Of a DNA stretch of 64,000 nucleotides, positions 23,909 to 34,774 are shown piece by piece. Numbering within the stretch: the stretch's first letter is position 1; each line of letters begins with the position of its first letter. A program made the translations under genes and the position numbers. The stretch lies in the NCBI RefSeq assembly GCF_009017415.1, contig NC_092408.1, positions 310,001-374,000 on the forward strand. The letters run 5' to 3'. A model generated the notes under the pieces. The model was given only the letters and a program-made list of their open reading frames with translations, did no database searches and had not been told where the DNA came from. The stretch comes from Aspergillus flavus. Taxonomy: Eukaryota > Ascomycota > Eurotiomycetes > Eurotiales > Aspergillaceae.

Positions 23909-24578
23909 TAAGGGCATAATAGCACCGAGGGCTTCCTTCAAGACCCGGTCCGGTCGGCCGTGGGCCACGGGGGAAATCCGATCAATAAGTGTGGCACGAT
24001 TGCCCAAAAGCGGAGAGCATTTCTCTTTGTCCTATTTCGATATATAATTTAACCAGTATACCAAGTTCCAAGAACATATTTCTTGAAAGGATACCGCGTC
24101 CGAAAAGTCTGTCCTGGGTGCAGCTAAATTGCAACTCCCATGTGACTATATCAAGTTTTCGAGAATTGATGGTATATTGGAAACGTTTATTAGGACTGAA
24201 TCATTTCCAAATGTCCAGAAGTGGAGCCGAGTAATGATCGTGATTTCCCATGCCGGAATTTGTAGCCCATGCCAGCGATTAATTTCAATGTTGTGGTCCC
24301 TAGAGCAAGGCGACAAAACAGTCAGATCGCATCGAACTTCGATGCGATGACAGACATGGCCCGGGAAATCAAGAGCCTGCTGCGGACGGGCATAGATCGT
24401 GAGTAGATCTAGCAATTCTCTTCTTTAACAGTAAATTGTTCTGCGGCATGACAAGTGGTAGACATGCAAGCGAAGAGTGGTGGAATGCAGCAAGGTGCTA
24501 TTAGTATGGCCACCAAAGTTATACAACTTGTGGTCCAAAGAGTGTATAAAAGAATATTCAGACGTGACTTCGAGAACC
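23909..24578. other. Convergent 3' spacer
   Basis: These 670 bases separate the decarboxylase and the minus-strand secreted protein. Frames on either strand (up to about 89 codons) have no family character. I see no gene. Confidence 0.5.
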
Positions 24579-25467
24579 CTAAGTGGAATCTTGGTTTGAT
24601 GACGAACTCCCTGTTGAAGGAGCCTGAAGGCATACTAGTTCTACTTGAACATCATCTTTGCTCTTCAGGGGTGGACTGTCGTATGACGGGCTTCGGCTGA
24701 TGATGGCAACGGCCACTTGGTCTGCTTGTTGTTTCGCGGTCATATTGTCGATATACCATGTCTTCCAGGGGTCATCGCTAGAACCAGAAGTTGACATCAT
24801 AGCGACCTTGTCATTTACCGTCTCCGAGGCGAACGCTGGCAAGAGTGTAAGTAACAGAGCAAAGAAGACCGGTAGCCTATGAGGCAAGGGACCTTCACGT
24901 ACGCTTAACAGGAATTCTCTGGACATCGAAGAAAGGCGGTGGGCAGTTGGGAAGAGAGGGAGGGTTGACGAGCATTTCGTGTAACACAGTATCCAGGGGG
25001 AAGGTGTAATATTCTCCCTTGGCGGAGAGTTGATAGATTGCTTCCTTGAAGGTCTCCTTGAGATTCATCGAGCATTGCGGTCCCCAAACACCGTCGCATC
25101 CATTAGTACCCCCGGAAGGGGTACCTGTCAGGTTCCCCACACGCAAGCCAACCTCCAATGTGCGATTTGTGGTGATAGCTGAGCTATCAACATGATGTGC
25201 TGCATATCCCATCCAAAAACTAGCTTTAGTCATCGGTTCGTTACCCTTACCCCGAGAGTTGGCGTCATATGCGTAATATAGTGTAAGATCGTCCAAGAAG
25301 AGAGGAGAAAAATCGAAGGAAACTGCTGTCTGGGCATAGGGATCAACACATCCACCATCCCAGAAAGAACAGATCTGAGCGAGGCCCGGTTGCAGAATTG
25401 TTGACAACATCGCCAATAGAACCAGACATGGTCGGAATGTCGACCTCATTCCCCAAGGGTCCGCCAT
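24579..25467 (-). CDS. Secreted protein of unknown function
   Basis: I do not recognise this family. Two exons (25467-24903 and 24835-24579) encode 273 residues. Starting at 25467, the protein opens with a clear signal peptide (RPCLVLLAMLSTILQPGLAQ). The mature part contains paired cysteines (ICSFWDGGCVD, GCDGVWGPQC), an aromatic-rich segment (FDFSPLFLDDLTLYYAYDA) and several N-x-S/T sites. A C-terminal Ser/Asp/Pro-rich part follows the intron. The intron is supported by GTACGT at 24902 and CAG at 24836 and keeps the frame. The in-frame upstream extension to 25632 would bury the signal sequence, so the later start is preferred. A small extracellular or cell-surface role is plausible but unproven. 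The 3' end could be altered by an unseen intron. Confidence 0.6.
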
Positions 25468-28400
25468 TTGGAAGCCAAGGATTATTGAAGTAGAGCTGTC
25501 TCCGTAGGGATGACCGAGTAGGCTCAGACGCGCAGCGATAATAGAGGAGCAGCGGCCAGCACAACTGGCATGCTCATAACCGGGTTGGTGGTAAAAGGGA
25601 GGTCGATGGTGGTTGAAGGGATGTGACACCACTGAAGTCTTGCACGAAAATAGCGTTGGATAATCTTTAGAACATAATAGACGCGTCCGGCGATTCCAAA
25701 TAGCAGAAGGACCCGAAAGTGTGAAGGGGAGAGTTATCTATTCTCAGCGCTTCGCCCGTCTAAACTCCGAATTAGATGGTCAATAGAGTCGACAGATCAC
25801 CGTTTTCCGTGTCAGCAAAAGAATGGCCTCCTCTCATGAAACGCCTTCCGCTGACACCAGAAAGTCAAGGGATTCGAAAGAACGTTAGATCAGATGGCGG
25901 TCGCACTGAGAAGAGAGAGGGAGGGGAAATGCTCCCTGTTGTCAGAATTGGGGAGTCGAGTAGAGTAAGGTCCGAGTCGGGACCCTCCGCTAGTTGGGAA
26001 AAATGACTGATTCTCAGCACGGGAGTAACGGGGGGGTTGAGACCAGCTGATGATGGGCGTGCAGGAGAGGAGAGGCTGTAACCCGGGGGGGCCACCAGAA
26101 AGGTCTCCAAGGTAATGTCAGATAGATGAAGGATCGCAAAAGGAAGAAAAATAAAAAAGAAAATAAAAAAGAAAATAATTCATGAATGGCAAGTCAGTCA
26201 CGATGCTGCTTGCCCAAGTCTCTCTTTTCTCGCTCTCCTTCTCTCCTTCTGTGACCGGCGACTTATTATTGTCTTGCCTGTGAAACAGGGAGTGTGGATC
26301 CCGGATTGGCCAGAGGAGACTCATCTTTCGCTGGCTCCCTGGCGTTTTAGGAGGCATTCTTGGCCCTTCTTGGTCACTGACGCTAACAGACAGTCCCCGC
26401 ATATTTTCTCACCGAATGCGGCAGTTCCGGCGGTTGATCCGCCCAGGGTGCCAGGAGGCGTCCACTAAGAGCGCCGCATCCTCACATATTTCGGTCTTCC
26501 AAGGGTTCTGAGGGTCCGGAGGGGCCAATGGGTTCGCCTACATAGTCTGCTGCCAGCCACCAATTGTACCTTGAGATTCAAGCTAGTGAGCAATCTTACC
26601 GTATTGTTACGGGCTCAAGTTACCACCTAACTGTCTTTAAGAGAAGTACTACTACTCGGAGTAGTAGTAAGATGTAACTTATTCAAAGCCGAGTTACTTA
26701 AGGCAGCGAAGTACTGTACCTAGGTAGTCATTAGCAATCTGAGTAATCCTTCATTACCGAGGCATCCCCGGGAAAGGCAATACTTGATTTTGATTACTTA
26801 TTATTCATTTTTATTACTAGGTTTTGCAGTGCGTTTTCACAGTAAACAGGGGGTTACAAAAAAAAAAAATAAAAAGAAGAGCATTGTGCACATCTTACAG
26901 AGAGTAATTTGCAGGTTGAAGAGGCAAAGGGAAAAAATAAAAAAGAGCTAGAGGAAATCATAAACAATAGTAAGCCAATAATACCTTTCGATGGGTCAAT
27001 GTCTAATTAAATCTTTCTTACCTGATTAACGACGGGGAAACAACGGGAGTGGTTAACTAACTTGGTTTAGGGGGGAAAACAACCCAACCAGTCTTGAAGT
27101 AGCGCGGTACATAATTCCACCTGCACAGGACCCTCGATCACACTAACGGTGGTGCTACTGTACAATTCATACCAGTGTTCCAAGTTGATACTCTTGAGTA
27201 TTGGCCCCCTCAACTCGGTCCCTATTACTGTAGTTACTATCGACTACAGTATCTTATTTATTGCCACCTATCAATTTTAGTGTAGCATCGACCGAACTTT
27301 CTGCAATCTTCCCACCAGGGTTTCTCTCTGAGCGAAACATCACACGAGGTTAAGTTACTTATTGCTACTGCACAGCCGCACCCTGAACGCCGTAGATTTT
27401 CCGACAGAAAGTATTGATAGAAAAACAAAATCTTATACAATCTGAGCTAGGAGAGGTCACAAAGGAAAAGAAGAAAAAAAAAAAAAACAATAATAATACA
27501 GCAGCTTCTGCTGGAAGTTCACCTGCCTTACAAACTTAATCGGATGGGGTATTCAAATTTTCACGACTAATTTCCGTTGAGAATTCCAAACGACCATGGT
27601 TCCCTCTGGTTCCTATGGCTCCTATGGCTCCTATCCGGAGTAGTTCTTCGGGCATCCAACGGGGTTCCCTTAGCGTTGATTACCATCCCTGGATCAAGAG
27701 GCCCTAGCAACACCTGAACAATGGCAATGGTAATAATAATAGAGTAATAATACTACATCATGTTACCGAGATACGACTTCGCACCAGCCAACCCTGAGCA
27801 GCGCCCGCGAGCTGTCATTATTCTATCACTGATGAGTATTCATCGGAAATAGCTTCCAACCTTCACGCAAAAATCGCTAGAATAGCTCAATACCGTCAAT
27901 ATTAGTAGTACAAGGGCCGAAAGGTTAATATCGCCAACGGTGACACCGGGGGACACCAACCGCATTCCTGACTCGTTCTCACGGCAATTATTCTGGCCAA
28001 AGGCTTAGATCCTCCTCTGTCGTGCACCGCGGTGTACGCTCGAAGTAGTCTAAGGGATGTATGTACAGTACTTTGTATGTATGTACGCACGCTATGGCCA
28101 TCTGCTGACTTCTGCCTGGTTGTACAGGATGGATACTACCGAATAGTCTTGTCCACTCCTCTCATATTGTTGGCCATGAGGTCATCTGGCGGCCACAATT
28201 TCAATCTCTTTCAAAGGATGCCGTCATAGTTGGGAGGAATCCGACAGCTAGCCCTACTAAATTACCTTGTTTGGAGTTTGGGAATGTATGCCAAGGTCAG
28301 ACTTAAGCCTAAGTACAGAAGCCGAGGACACCGCAATTCAGCCAGAGAAGGATTTAACAACAGCCAAAATGGAGATTTGTTTCTCTTCGGGTTTGGTGTC

Positions 28401-28780
28401 CTCGGATATGAGTGGATATGACCCAGATTAATATCCGACGAGCCCGGTGGCCAATAATGGATGCGAGCGTTTTAGGGTCACTTTTACTGCAGTCGAACCT
28501 TGCGTCATTACCGGTCGCATCGGGTGATTCCCTGGTGGTATCGAGAGATATGGAATCGCTCAATCCAGTAATTACCTGCATCCTGATTGAGAACGGAGAT
28601 AGGAGACCTCATATCTCGGTTTCCCTTTTCCACACTACATATCTATCATGGCGTGGACTGACTGGTTCATGATCACGACAAAAAAGTTTGAAAGCAAAGC
28701 CTCTCACTTTTTCATTTTCCGTGCCTCTTAGGTATATCACTGGCCATACTCCCTGACTCGACAATAGTCGGTGGAACATG
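25468..28780. other. Gene-poor 3.3 kb stretch
   Basis: No frame in this stretch resembles a protein. It holds poly-A-rich tracts near 26858-26880, 26148-26176 and 27465-27495, a perfect 10-bp inverted repeat at 26647-26669, and a short tandem CTCCTATGG-type repeat near 27607-27640. A TATG/TACG microsatellite-like run lies near 28058-28090. It could be the decayed remains of mobile DNA, but no terminal repeats or transposase fragments were recognised. Confidence 0.55.
26647..26669. repeat. Perfect 10-bp inverted repeat with CGG loop
   Basis: TACTACTACT at 26647-26656 and AGTAGTAGTA at 26660-26669 are exact reverse complements separated by CGG. The element can form a compact hairpin. It sits in gene-free DNA and its role, if any, is unknown. 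Confidence 0.8.
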
Positions 28781-29596
28781 CTACCTCTCAAGTTTCTCTA
28801 GTCCCTCTGCACGAGACTTGATGATTGCAGCCGACTCACAGATGGACTTGGCCAGCTTGCGGATCCGTTCCAATTCACGTAATCTGTTTCCCTCTGCGAT
28901 TGCTACTATCCTGCGCACGGTTTCAATCTCTGCAGCTTCCATGTCTGTCAGTTTGCCAGCCAGAGGATCAGTGTCCTGAATGTGCTTCTGAATATTGGAG
29001 ACTTTGGTGATCGCCTTGATGAGGGGTAGCATAGCTGGCATATTAAAAGTCAGCCACGATGCATGCTCGGGAGTGGCGCCTTGGTGGCCCCAGATCATGT
29101 CCATGACTGCTGCCCGCTGTGTAAATTTTCTAACACTGTTAGCCCCTGTTGGCACAGGGGCTTTGTTCTCATCCCAGTTGAACTCTGGAATATTCAATGG
29201 CTTCTGCTGCTCAGTTTGGTTATTGTGCTCATCCCCGTAATTGCGGGTGTCTTGCATTCCTTTCCAGCGCTCATACAACTCCCATTCGGATTCCGTCATC
29301 TGTGCCCTAGCTGAGCTTTCCAAATCCCTGCGCTTGCTGTGCGACGCCAGCTTGAGTCCCGTCCACAGTGCAAGACTATTGCCCCGCTCAACAACCCTGG
29401 CGAGGTCCTGCATCTTTCGCGATGTCGTTTCCAGGTCATCGGTGTCCGTAGGCACAGGTAGCATCTTTAGGTTCTCGCCCAGGTCCTTGAGAGCTAGAGG
29501 ATCCATCGTCGCCCCGTGCGGTCGTTTAGAGCTGGAACTCTGTTCATGACTGTCGCTCTCCCGTTTTAGTGCACGAGTAGGTAGTCGGCTTTCCAT
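28781..29596 (-). CDS. Hypothetical protein
   Basis: I do not recognise this gene. It is a single exon of 271 residues when started at the ATG at 29596; an in-frame region continues upstream to 29683 but lacks a convincing start. The N-terminus is basic and Ser-rich (LKRESDSHEQSSSSKRPHG), possibly a nuclear signal. The middle is charged and helical (QDLARVVERGNSLALWTGLK; ESEWELYERWKGM), and the C-terminal third is Glu/Arg/Ala-rich and helical with possible coiled coil. No membrane span or signal peptide is visible. Its size and its coherent amphipathic composition favour a real, lineage-restricted gene. Confidence 0.55.
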   Translation of the reverse strand: MESRLPTRALKRESDSHEQSSSSKRPHGATMDPLALKDLGENLKMLPVPTDTDDLETTSRKMQDLARVVERGNSLALWTGLKLASHSKRRDLESSARAQMTESEWELYERWKGMQDTRNYGDEHNNQTEQQKPLNIPEFNWDENKAPVPTGANSVRKFTQRAAVMDMIWGHQGATPEHASWLTFNMPAMLPLIKAITKVSNIQKHIQDTDPLAGKLTDMEAAEIETVRRIVAIAEGNRLRELERIRKLAKSICESAAIIKSRAEGLEKLER

Positions 29597-30468
29597 TCCG
29601 GCTTTACGCTGTCCTAGTATACATAAATTGAACAACACACCACACGCGGACTGTGAACAAGAGTCTCGTGTGAATCGTATCACGTGGTAGTGCTGTCCAA
29701 TCCTGTATTATTTTCTTTTGCTATATGGAGACGGTGATGGAAGAATTGCTGCTGAATGACTCTGGTCTCAATGTGGCCTTAGATGAGGCTAGAATAAGTG
29801 TACAAGGTTCGGTCTGTCCGTGCGAGGGGTTGTTGAGCCAATAACTTGCTTAATCCCACAAGTGCTGACTTTTTAGTTTTATATCCAAATTTCCTTTTAT
29901 ATCAAATGTTTACCCCAGAGGAGGTTGCAAGAACCGAAGTGTAGATGTGGGTGGGAAATCAAGCTGTGAATGCACCAAACAATTCGCCAGGATTACTAAG
30001 TTGACAAATTCTCGTTTTGCACCGGCAAGATCATTCAGCGGCTGAAGTGCTTAAGTCGCGATTTATAGATAGGTTCATAGCTAGCTAAGAAAAGCAAAAG
30101 TATCAATATATTTAGGGGAAAACTTGTCAAGGTGAATAAAGATTCATACATAGTATAGTACAGTAGGTGTCCACCAAATGAGTGAAGTCACCGATCGGCC
30201 TATTGCCCCTTTCCTAATATACAACCGACATTTTGTTTCGTAGAACATCTTCGTGCAATACATGACCGGTAAAACATGCTTGTGATGTGATGATAATGCT
30301 GACAAAAAAAAAAAAAAAAAAAGAAAAGGAAAAGTATGTGAGTCGAATGCAAAGTCAAAGATATAGGAGAGTGTCAGTCAGAAAATCCCAAACGCCAAAA
30401 CTCCATGCTCGAATGCTGCGTATATGTTTCCCAAATTGTTCGCCGCTCCCTGGTTAGTCGACGAAGAA
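29597..30468. other. Intergenic spacer
   Basis: These 870 bases separate two minus-strand genes. A long poly-A run lies at about 30303-30327. No gene was recognised. Confidence 0.5.
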
Positions 30469-31269
30469 CTAGTCATCGTCTTCGATATGTGCATGACCCC
30501 TGGCCCAAACACGCTTCCAAGGGCCTTCAGGTCCAAAGGCTGCCTCCCGATCCTGGCGCATCCCCTCGAGGACACCGACTATTCCACCGCTACGCAAACG
30601 TTCTAAGACAACATTCATGCCTTGTTTGCTCTTAAGCACAGCATCCCGGGTCCGCTTCACCCCAATGAGTTCAATTGTCCGCTGAATACCAGCGGTTGAT
30701 AGAGAGGAGAAAAAGCCCCTCTTCGGCGCATCCTCTTCAGCCTCGACATTGTGGTCACCAATTGGGTCTGACTTTCTTCTTCCGAGCAGCTTTCCTTGTC
30801 CGAAACGAGAACGGAACGTGACGGTCGTCTTCACGGTCGTCTGCTCGCCTCTCTTGTCGTCAAGGGCAAGCCCCTCGAGACTATCAAGAGCCCCTTCAAT
30901 TGGCTGACGTTGGTAAACCTGCTTCTCAACGACACTGAGGATACCAGTCCATTCCATGTTACGTGATTCACTTTCCATCCAGCCTTCCTTGGGGTCGACG
31001 ACCGTGGTCTCTAGAATATAGCTTTGACCGGAATTGTCGGATCCTCCCATGCCCTTGGGAAGCAATTTGAGTATGCCAGCGGGGACTTTTGATTTCTTTA
31101 AATGAAGGCGAATTGTATGGAGACGCTGTGTCTTGGGATCGACGTAGCGATCGATAACATCAGTCGTGAGGACATGGCGAGAATACGGGTTAGGATAGCG
31201 CAGGAAGTAGGCAAGAGAGACAGCAGGGAAGGAGTAATCGTAAGTAAATACGTTCTCGAAGAACTTCAT
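30469..31269 (-). CDS. PRELI/UPS-family mitochondrial phospholipid transfer protein
   Basis: UPS/PRELI proteins shuttle phosphatidic acid or phosphatidylserine across the mitochondrial intermembrane space in complex with Mdm35, feeding cardiolipin and PE synthesis. Started at 31269, this single exon encodes 266 residues. It opens with MKFFENVFTYDYSFPAVSLA, the typical PRELI/MSF1 start, followed by YFLRYPNPYSRHVLTTDVID and RLHTIRLHLKKSK. The core continues with SYILETTVVDPKEGWMESES. The C-terminal part is longer than in yeast Ups proteins and ends in an acidic tail. An in-frame upstream ATG at 31458 would add 63 low-complexity residues before the domain and is rejected. Which of UPS1, UPS2 or UPS3 it corresponds to cannot be settled by eye. 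Confidence 0.88.
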   Translation of the reverse strand: MKFFENVFTYDYSFPAVSLAYFLRYPNPYSRHVLTTDVIDRYVDPKTQRLHTIRLHLKKSKVPAGILKLLPKGMGGSDNSGQSYILETTVVDPKEGWMESESRNMEWTGILSVVEKQVYQRQPIEGALDSLEGLALDDKRGEQTTVKTTVTFRSRFGQGKLLGRRKSDPIGDHNVEAEEDAPKRGFFSSLSTAGIQRTIELIGVKRTRDAVLKSKQGMNVVLERLRSGGIVGVLEGMRQDREAAFGPEGPWKRVWARGHAHIEDDD

Positions 31270-31741
31270 GATTGCAGATGCATATAGACAGTCTGATTGA
31301 TGGGGATGCGATAGAGGAGCTGTGGCGATGAGATGATGCTCTGTGAGCTGTTGGGTGCTCGTCTGCTCAATCGCCTTTCTGAGTGGTCGGACAATTCTGC
31401 TCGGACCCGGACTCCTTTCGGCGGCGGAAGAATTTCTGATAGCTTCTAGAGCCATCACGCTAGCCTAATCCGGGACGCGGGGTGCTAACCGTTCGACTTC
31501 ACGTGATGCAGTACAACAAGCCAATAAGAGGAACAATGGTCGCTTGATAGGATGACTCATCATGTGTCTGCTTGGAGGGGCAGAGATACAAATTATATCG
31601 GTGTCAATATTAGCAACGGCGGTGCTATTACAGAGACCTCGGTCTTCAATTCCGTTCTAGCCTTTGGGTACCACAGAGCTGTAGCCAGCAAGTCCTATAC
31701 ACTATACACCCTTTGCATCTTTGCAGACGCAATCTTCGAAC
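31270..31741. promoter_or_regulatory. Divergent promoter region of UPS and tryptophanyl-tRNA synthetase genes
   Basis: The 472 bases separate the start codons of two divergently transcribed housekeeping genes and must contain both promoters. No specific site was identified. Confidence 0.5.
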
Positions 31742-33163
31742 ATGGCGGACGAACCTGGTCAACCCCCGGCGCTCACGACTTTGAGCCTTGCCGAAAAGGC
31801 GCCCGATTCCAAGGCAGTCGGACAGAAGATCACGCCTTTTGACGTCTCTGGTGGAGTTGATGAGTCTGGAAAGCTCTTACCGGTTGACTACGACAAGCTG
31901 GTGCGCGAATTCGGTGCCACTCCTATCACACCAGCCTTGCTCGAACGCTTCGAGAAAGTTACCGGCCATCGCCCTCACAGGTTTATGCGCAGAGGAATTG
32001 TTTTCAGTCACCGTGAATTAACTACGATTCTGGATCGCTATGAAAAGGGCCAGCCATTCTACCTTTACACTGGACGAGGACCTAGTAGTGACAGCATGCA
32101 CGTTGGACACACAATCCCCTTCGAATTCACCAAGTATGTATTCTGAATCTGCCAATTACATCATGCGATTCATAACTAACGAAACTGTACTATATAGATG
32201 GCTGCAAGATGTTTTTGATTGCCCATTGGTTATCATGCTTACTGACGACGAGGCATGTTCCGCACATTTCTCCCGGTCGTTCCTCTTGTAATGCTAACTG
32301 GCCTTCAGAAATTCATGCATTCGCAAAAGATCGATGTCGAGGACGCAAAGAGATATACCAAGGCGAATGCCATGGATATTATCGCCGTTGGTTTCGATAT
32401 GAAGAAGACCTTCATCTTCAGCGATTTTGATTTTGTTGGCGGCGCTTTCTACGAGAACATGTGCAGGATGGCCAAGCGCATCACAATCAACTCTATAAAG
32501 GGAACTTTCGGGTTTAACGACAGCAACAACATTGGTGAATTCCATTTCTGTGCGACTCAGTCCGCCTCGGCCTTCGCCACCAGCTTCCCGCATATCTTTG
32601 GCACGGATAGAAAGAAGGTCTCGTCCATCCCGTGTTTGATCCCTTGCGCAATCGACCAAGATCCTTATTTCCGGCAATGTCGTGAGAACGCCGAAAAGAT
32701 GAAGTACAAGAAACCGTCGCTGATCCATGCAATCTTCCTACCTGCCCTTCAAGGCCCCGGCTCTAAAATGTCCGCTAGTGTGGACACATCCGCCATTTTC
32801 ATGAACGATACACCGGCCCGTATTAAGAACAAGATCAACAAGTACGCCTTCTCGGGCGGCCAAGACACTGCTGAACTCCAGCGTCAGCTCGGCGGAAACA
32901 GCAAGGTCGATGTTCCTTTCCAGTACCTCACTTTCTTCCTGGAGGATGATGAAGAGCTTGAGCGCATTCGTACTGCATATGAGAAGGGAGAGATGCTCAC
33001 TGGCGAAATGAAGCAGAGGTGTATTGCTGAGCTTCAAACCTATGTTAAAGGTTTCCAAGAGCGCAGGGCCCAGGTAACCGAGGAGATGCTCAAGGAGTAT
33101 ATGAGTACTCGTCCACTAGAGTGGAAGGGTAACCCCAACCCAATTGTTGTCGAGAAGAAATAA
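31742..33163 (+). CDS. wrs1: Cytosolic tryptophanyl-tRNA synthetase
   Basis: This class I synthetase charges tRNA-Trp with tryptophan. Three exons (31742-32133, 32198-32252, 32309-33163) encode 433 residues, matching the eukaryotic cytosolic enzyme. The HIGH-like motif is in [14 protein letters not shown] and the KMSKS-like loop is KMSAS in [12 protein letters not shown]. Other conserved blocks are [45 protein letters not shown] and [15 protein letters not shown]. The first intron splits the Lys codon before WLQDVF. The second intron begins with GC rather than GT (GCATGT at 32253) and ends CAG at 32308. No GT donor keeps the conserved junction DDE-KFMHS, so this is a GC-AG intron. Confidence 0.96.
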
Positions 33164-33360
33164 GGCAAGTGGTACTTTCGAGCCACTGCAGTTTTAGACG
33201 AATTTGTTTAGAGATGCATTATCCTGCAGCTACACGATCAATGACCACCACACAATGTCCCTTGCACTTCTTCATTTCAGACCATGTAAAGACACTATAT
33301 GTAGCAATCCCCGAGTAAAATCGGGGCCATACTCAGATTTGAGATGAACGGTTTTATGTA

Positions 33361-34215
33361 TTACCGTGGAGGTGGGACCCTTCCGGGCCCTTTCGGGTCC
33401 ATCAATACAATCCTACCGGGGATAAAGCCTCTGACACCGTTACTAAGCCAACACTCTTCGCCGTCTACTAAATCAGCCACTGTGACCACCTCCTCCGTGC
33501 AAAATCCTTCTGTGAGGGCGTATCGTCTAGTTGTGCCTGCATTGCCACCGCTTAAGAGCGGTGGTGTGACCCATTCAGGTCCGGCGTCTTTGCTCGCGCC
33601 ATCCTTCTCAGAACTAGGTCTGCGTCGCCTGAAGTACGGGGTTGTGATACTCCCTTCCATGACTTCGCCCTTTGGGTTCACTACAAGCACCTCTGCCTGC
33701 TCTTGGGGTGAAAGGATCCCGGACCGATGCCTCGCCGCTGTATAGTCCCCACGCGCAGTAGTCTTATGCATAGTAAAGTCCGAAGGGGTCGTAGGCTCCG
33801 AGTCAACATATACACGCCACGTGTCTGGCTGTGACATCTCTTGGGAAGGGTAGAGAAGGTTTAAGGGGTTCATTGATGCTGTCGGATTGGCTTCGACCTT
33901 GCACGCTCCGCTGCTGTCAATAACAATACGAAGGCGCCATGATTCCGATTTGTCCGGTATGAACGTGTCTAGAATTTGAGTAAACTGGCCCAAATCTTGC
34001 CGTAGAAACTCAATAGCTTTTGTCCAATTGAAGCAGATCGCTGCGTTCAAGAGCCGATCCTGGTGGTAAGGTAGAAGGTAGTACGGGGTTGCTAGAAGAC
34101 GGGGCTCTGCAGTTCTTCCACCGATCGCACGCGGAATCGAAGGGTCATAACGTAGAGAAGATATGATTTGAAAGGAATCCGAGGAGGCTGTTGAGGGAGT
34201 GGACGCCATTGCCAT
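33361..34215 (-). CDS. abz2: Class IV PLP enzyme, probable 4-amino-4-deoxychorismate lyase
   Basis: Fold-type IV PLP enzymes include aminodeoxychorismate lyase, which makes p-aminobenzoate for folate, and branched-chain aminotransferases. The single exon gives 284 residues from the ATG at 34215 (34209 is an alternative). An unusual feature for the family, common in fungi, is a divergent N-terminal half (QIISSLRYDP, HQDRLLNAAICFNW). The likely PLP lysine is residue about 151 in MHKTTARGDYTAARHRS. The later core matches fungal Abz2-like proteins: NPKGEVMEGSITTPYF, then WVTPPLLSGGNAGTTRRYAL and CWLSNGVRGFIPG. The assignment as lyase rather than another class IV enzyme is from these blocks and is probable, not certain. 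It is convergent with the tRNA synthetase at less than 200 bases. Confidence 0.82.
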   Translation of the reverse strand: MAMASTPSTASSDSFQIISSLRYDPSIPRAIGGRTAEPRLLATPYYLLPYHQDRLLNAAICFNWTKAIEFLRQDLGQFTQILDTFIPDKSESWRLRIVIDSSGACKVEANPTASMNPLNLLYPSQEMSQPDTWRVYVDSEPTTPSDFTMHKTTARGDYTAARHRSGILSPQEQAEVLVVNPKGEVMEGSITTPYFRRRRPSSEKDGASKDAGPEWVTPPLLSGGNAGTTRRYALTEGFCTEEVVTVADLVDGEECWLSNGVRGFIPGRIVLMDPKGPGRVPPPR

Positions 34216-34774
34216 GGGTCTTATTGGTTGATATCCCACGTTAAAAGGGGTGATGTCGGGATTGCAGTGCTCAACAGGCCATGGATCTGGATGAAGTACT
34301 TTAGTACTAACCTGGAGCGAACAGCGCACACGACCGATCGTACAGGAATAAAGAGGAAAGCATTGGATACAAATGGACGTGGTAGAATTTCATTCGGTAT
34401 CGGGCATTGCAGGCTGGTTCCTGGTATTCGCCGTCGACACTGATATTGTGGAGAAAGCAAGGCACTGAGTATCCCTTTGTGGTGGGTGTGATTGGCTTGC
34501 GTTGCATGACGAGCTGCCCGGGCGGAAAGCCGCTCCTGCGTCGCCGGACCACCTTCTACGCATAACTTTTCAAGCCGCGCTCCTTCCATCTTTCAACCCC
34601 GAAAAAGTAGCCCTTCTGCCGACAGGCTTTCGCCGTGCACCAAGGACCAGTTCGTATTCCCCAATCCATGTATTTTTTTTTAATCCTTATTTACTTCCTT
34701 TCGCTAATAGATACCTTGCTAATCGTTGCAGAATTCGATAGGATCGAGGAATACGGGTTCCTAGCCGGGTCATC
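34216..34774. promoter_or_regulatory. Divergent promoter region of the lyase and tom70 genes
   Basis: These 559 bases lie between two divergent start codons. A T-rich run precedes the Tom70 leader near 34671-34682. Frames here do not resemble proteins. Confidence 0.45.

Noticed and set aside
25865..26468. Short frames on both strands in the 25.5-28.8 kb stretch
   Set aside because: They overlap one another on opposite strands, are low-complexity, and match nothing recognisable.
31270..31458. N-terminal extension of the PRELI/UPS protein to an upstream ATG
   Set aside because: The domain normally begins exactly at MKFFENVF; the extension is low-complexity and lies in the promoter.
32294..32728. 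144-codon minus-strand frame within the tryptophanyl-tRNA synthetase gene
   Set aside because: It is antisense to a strongly conserved exon.
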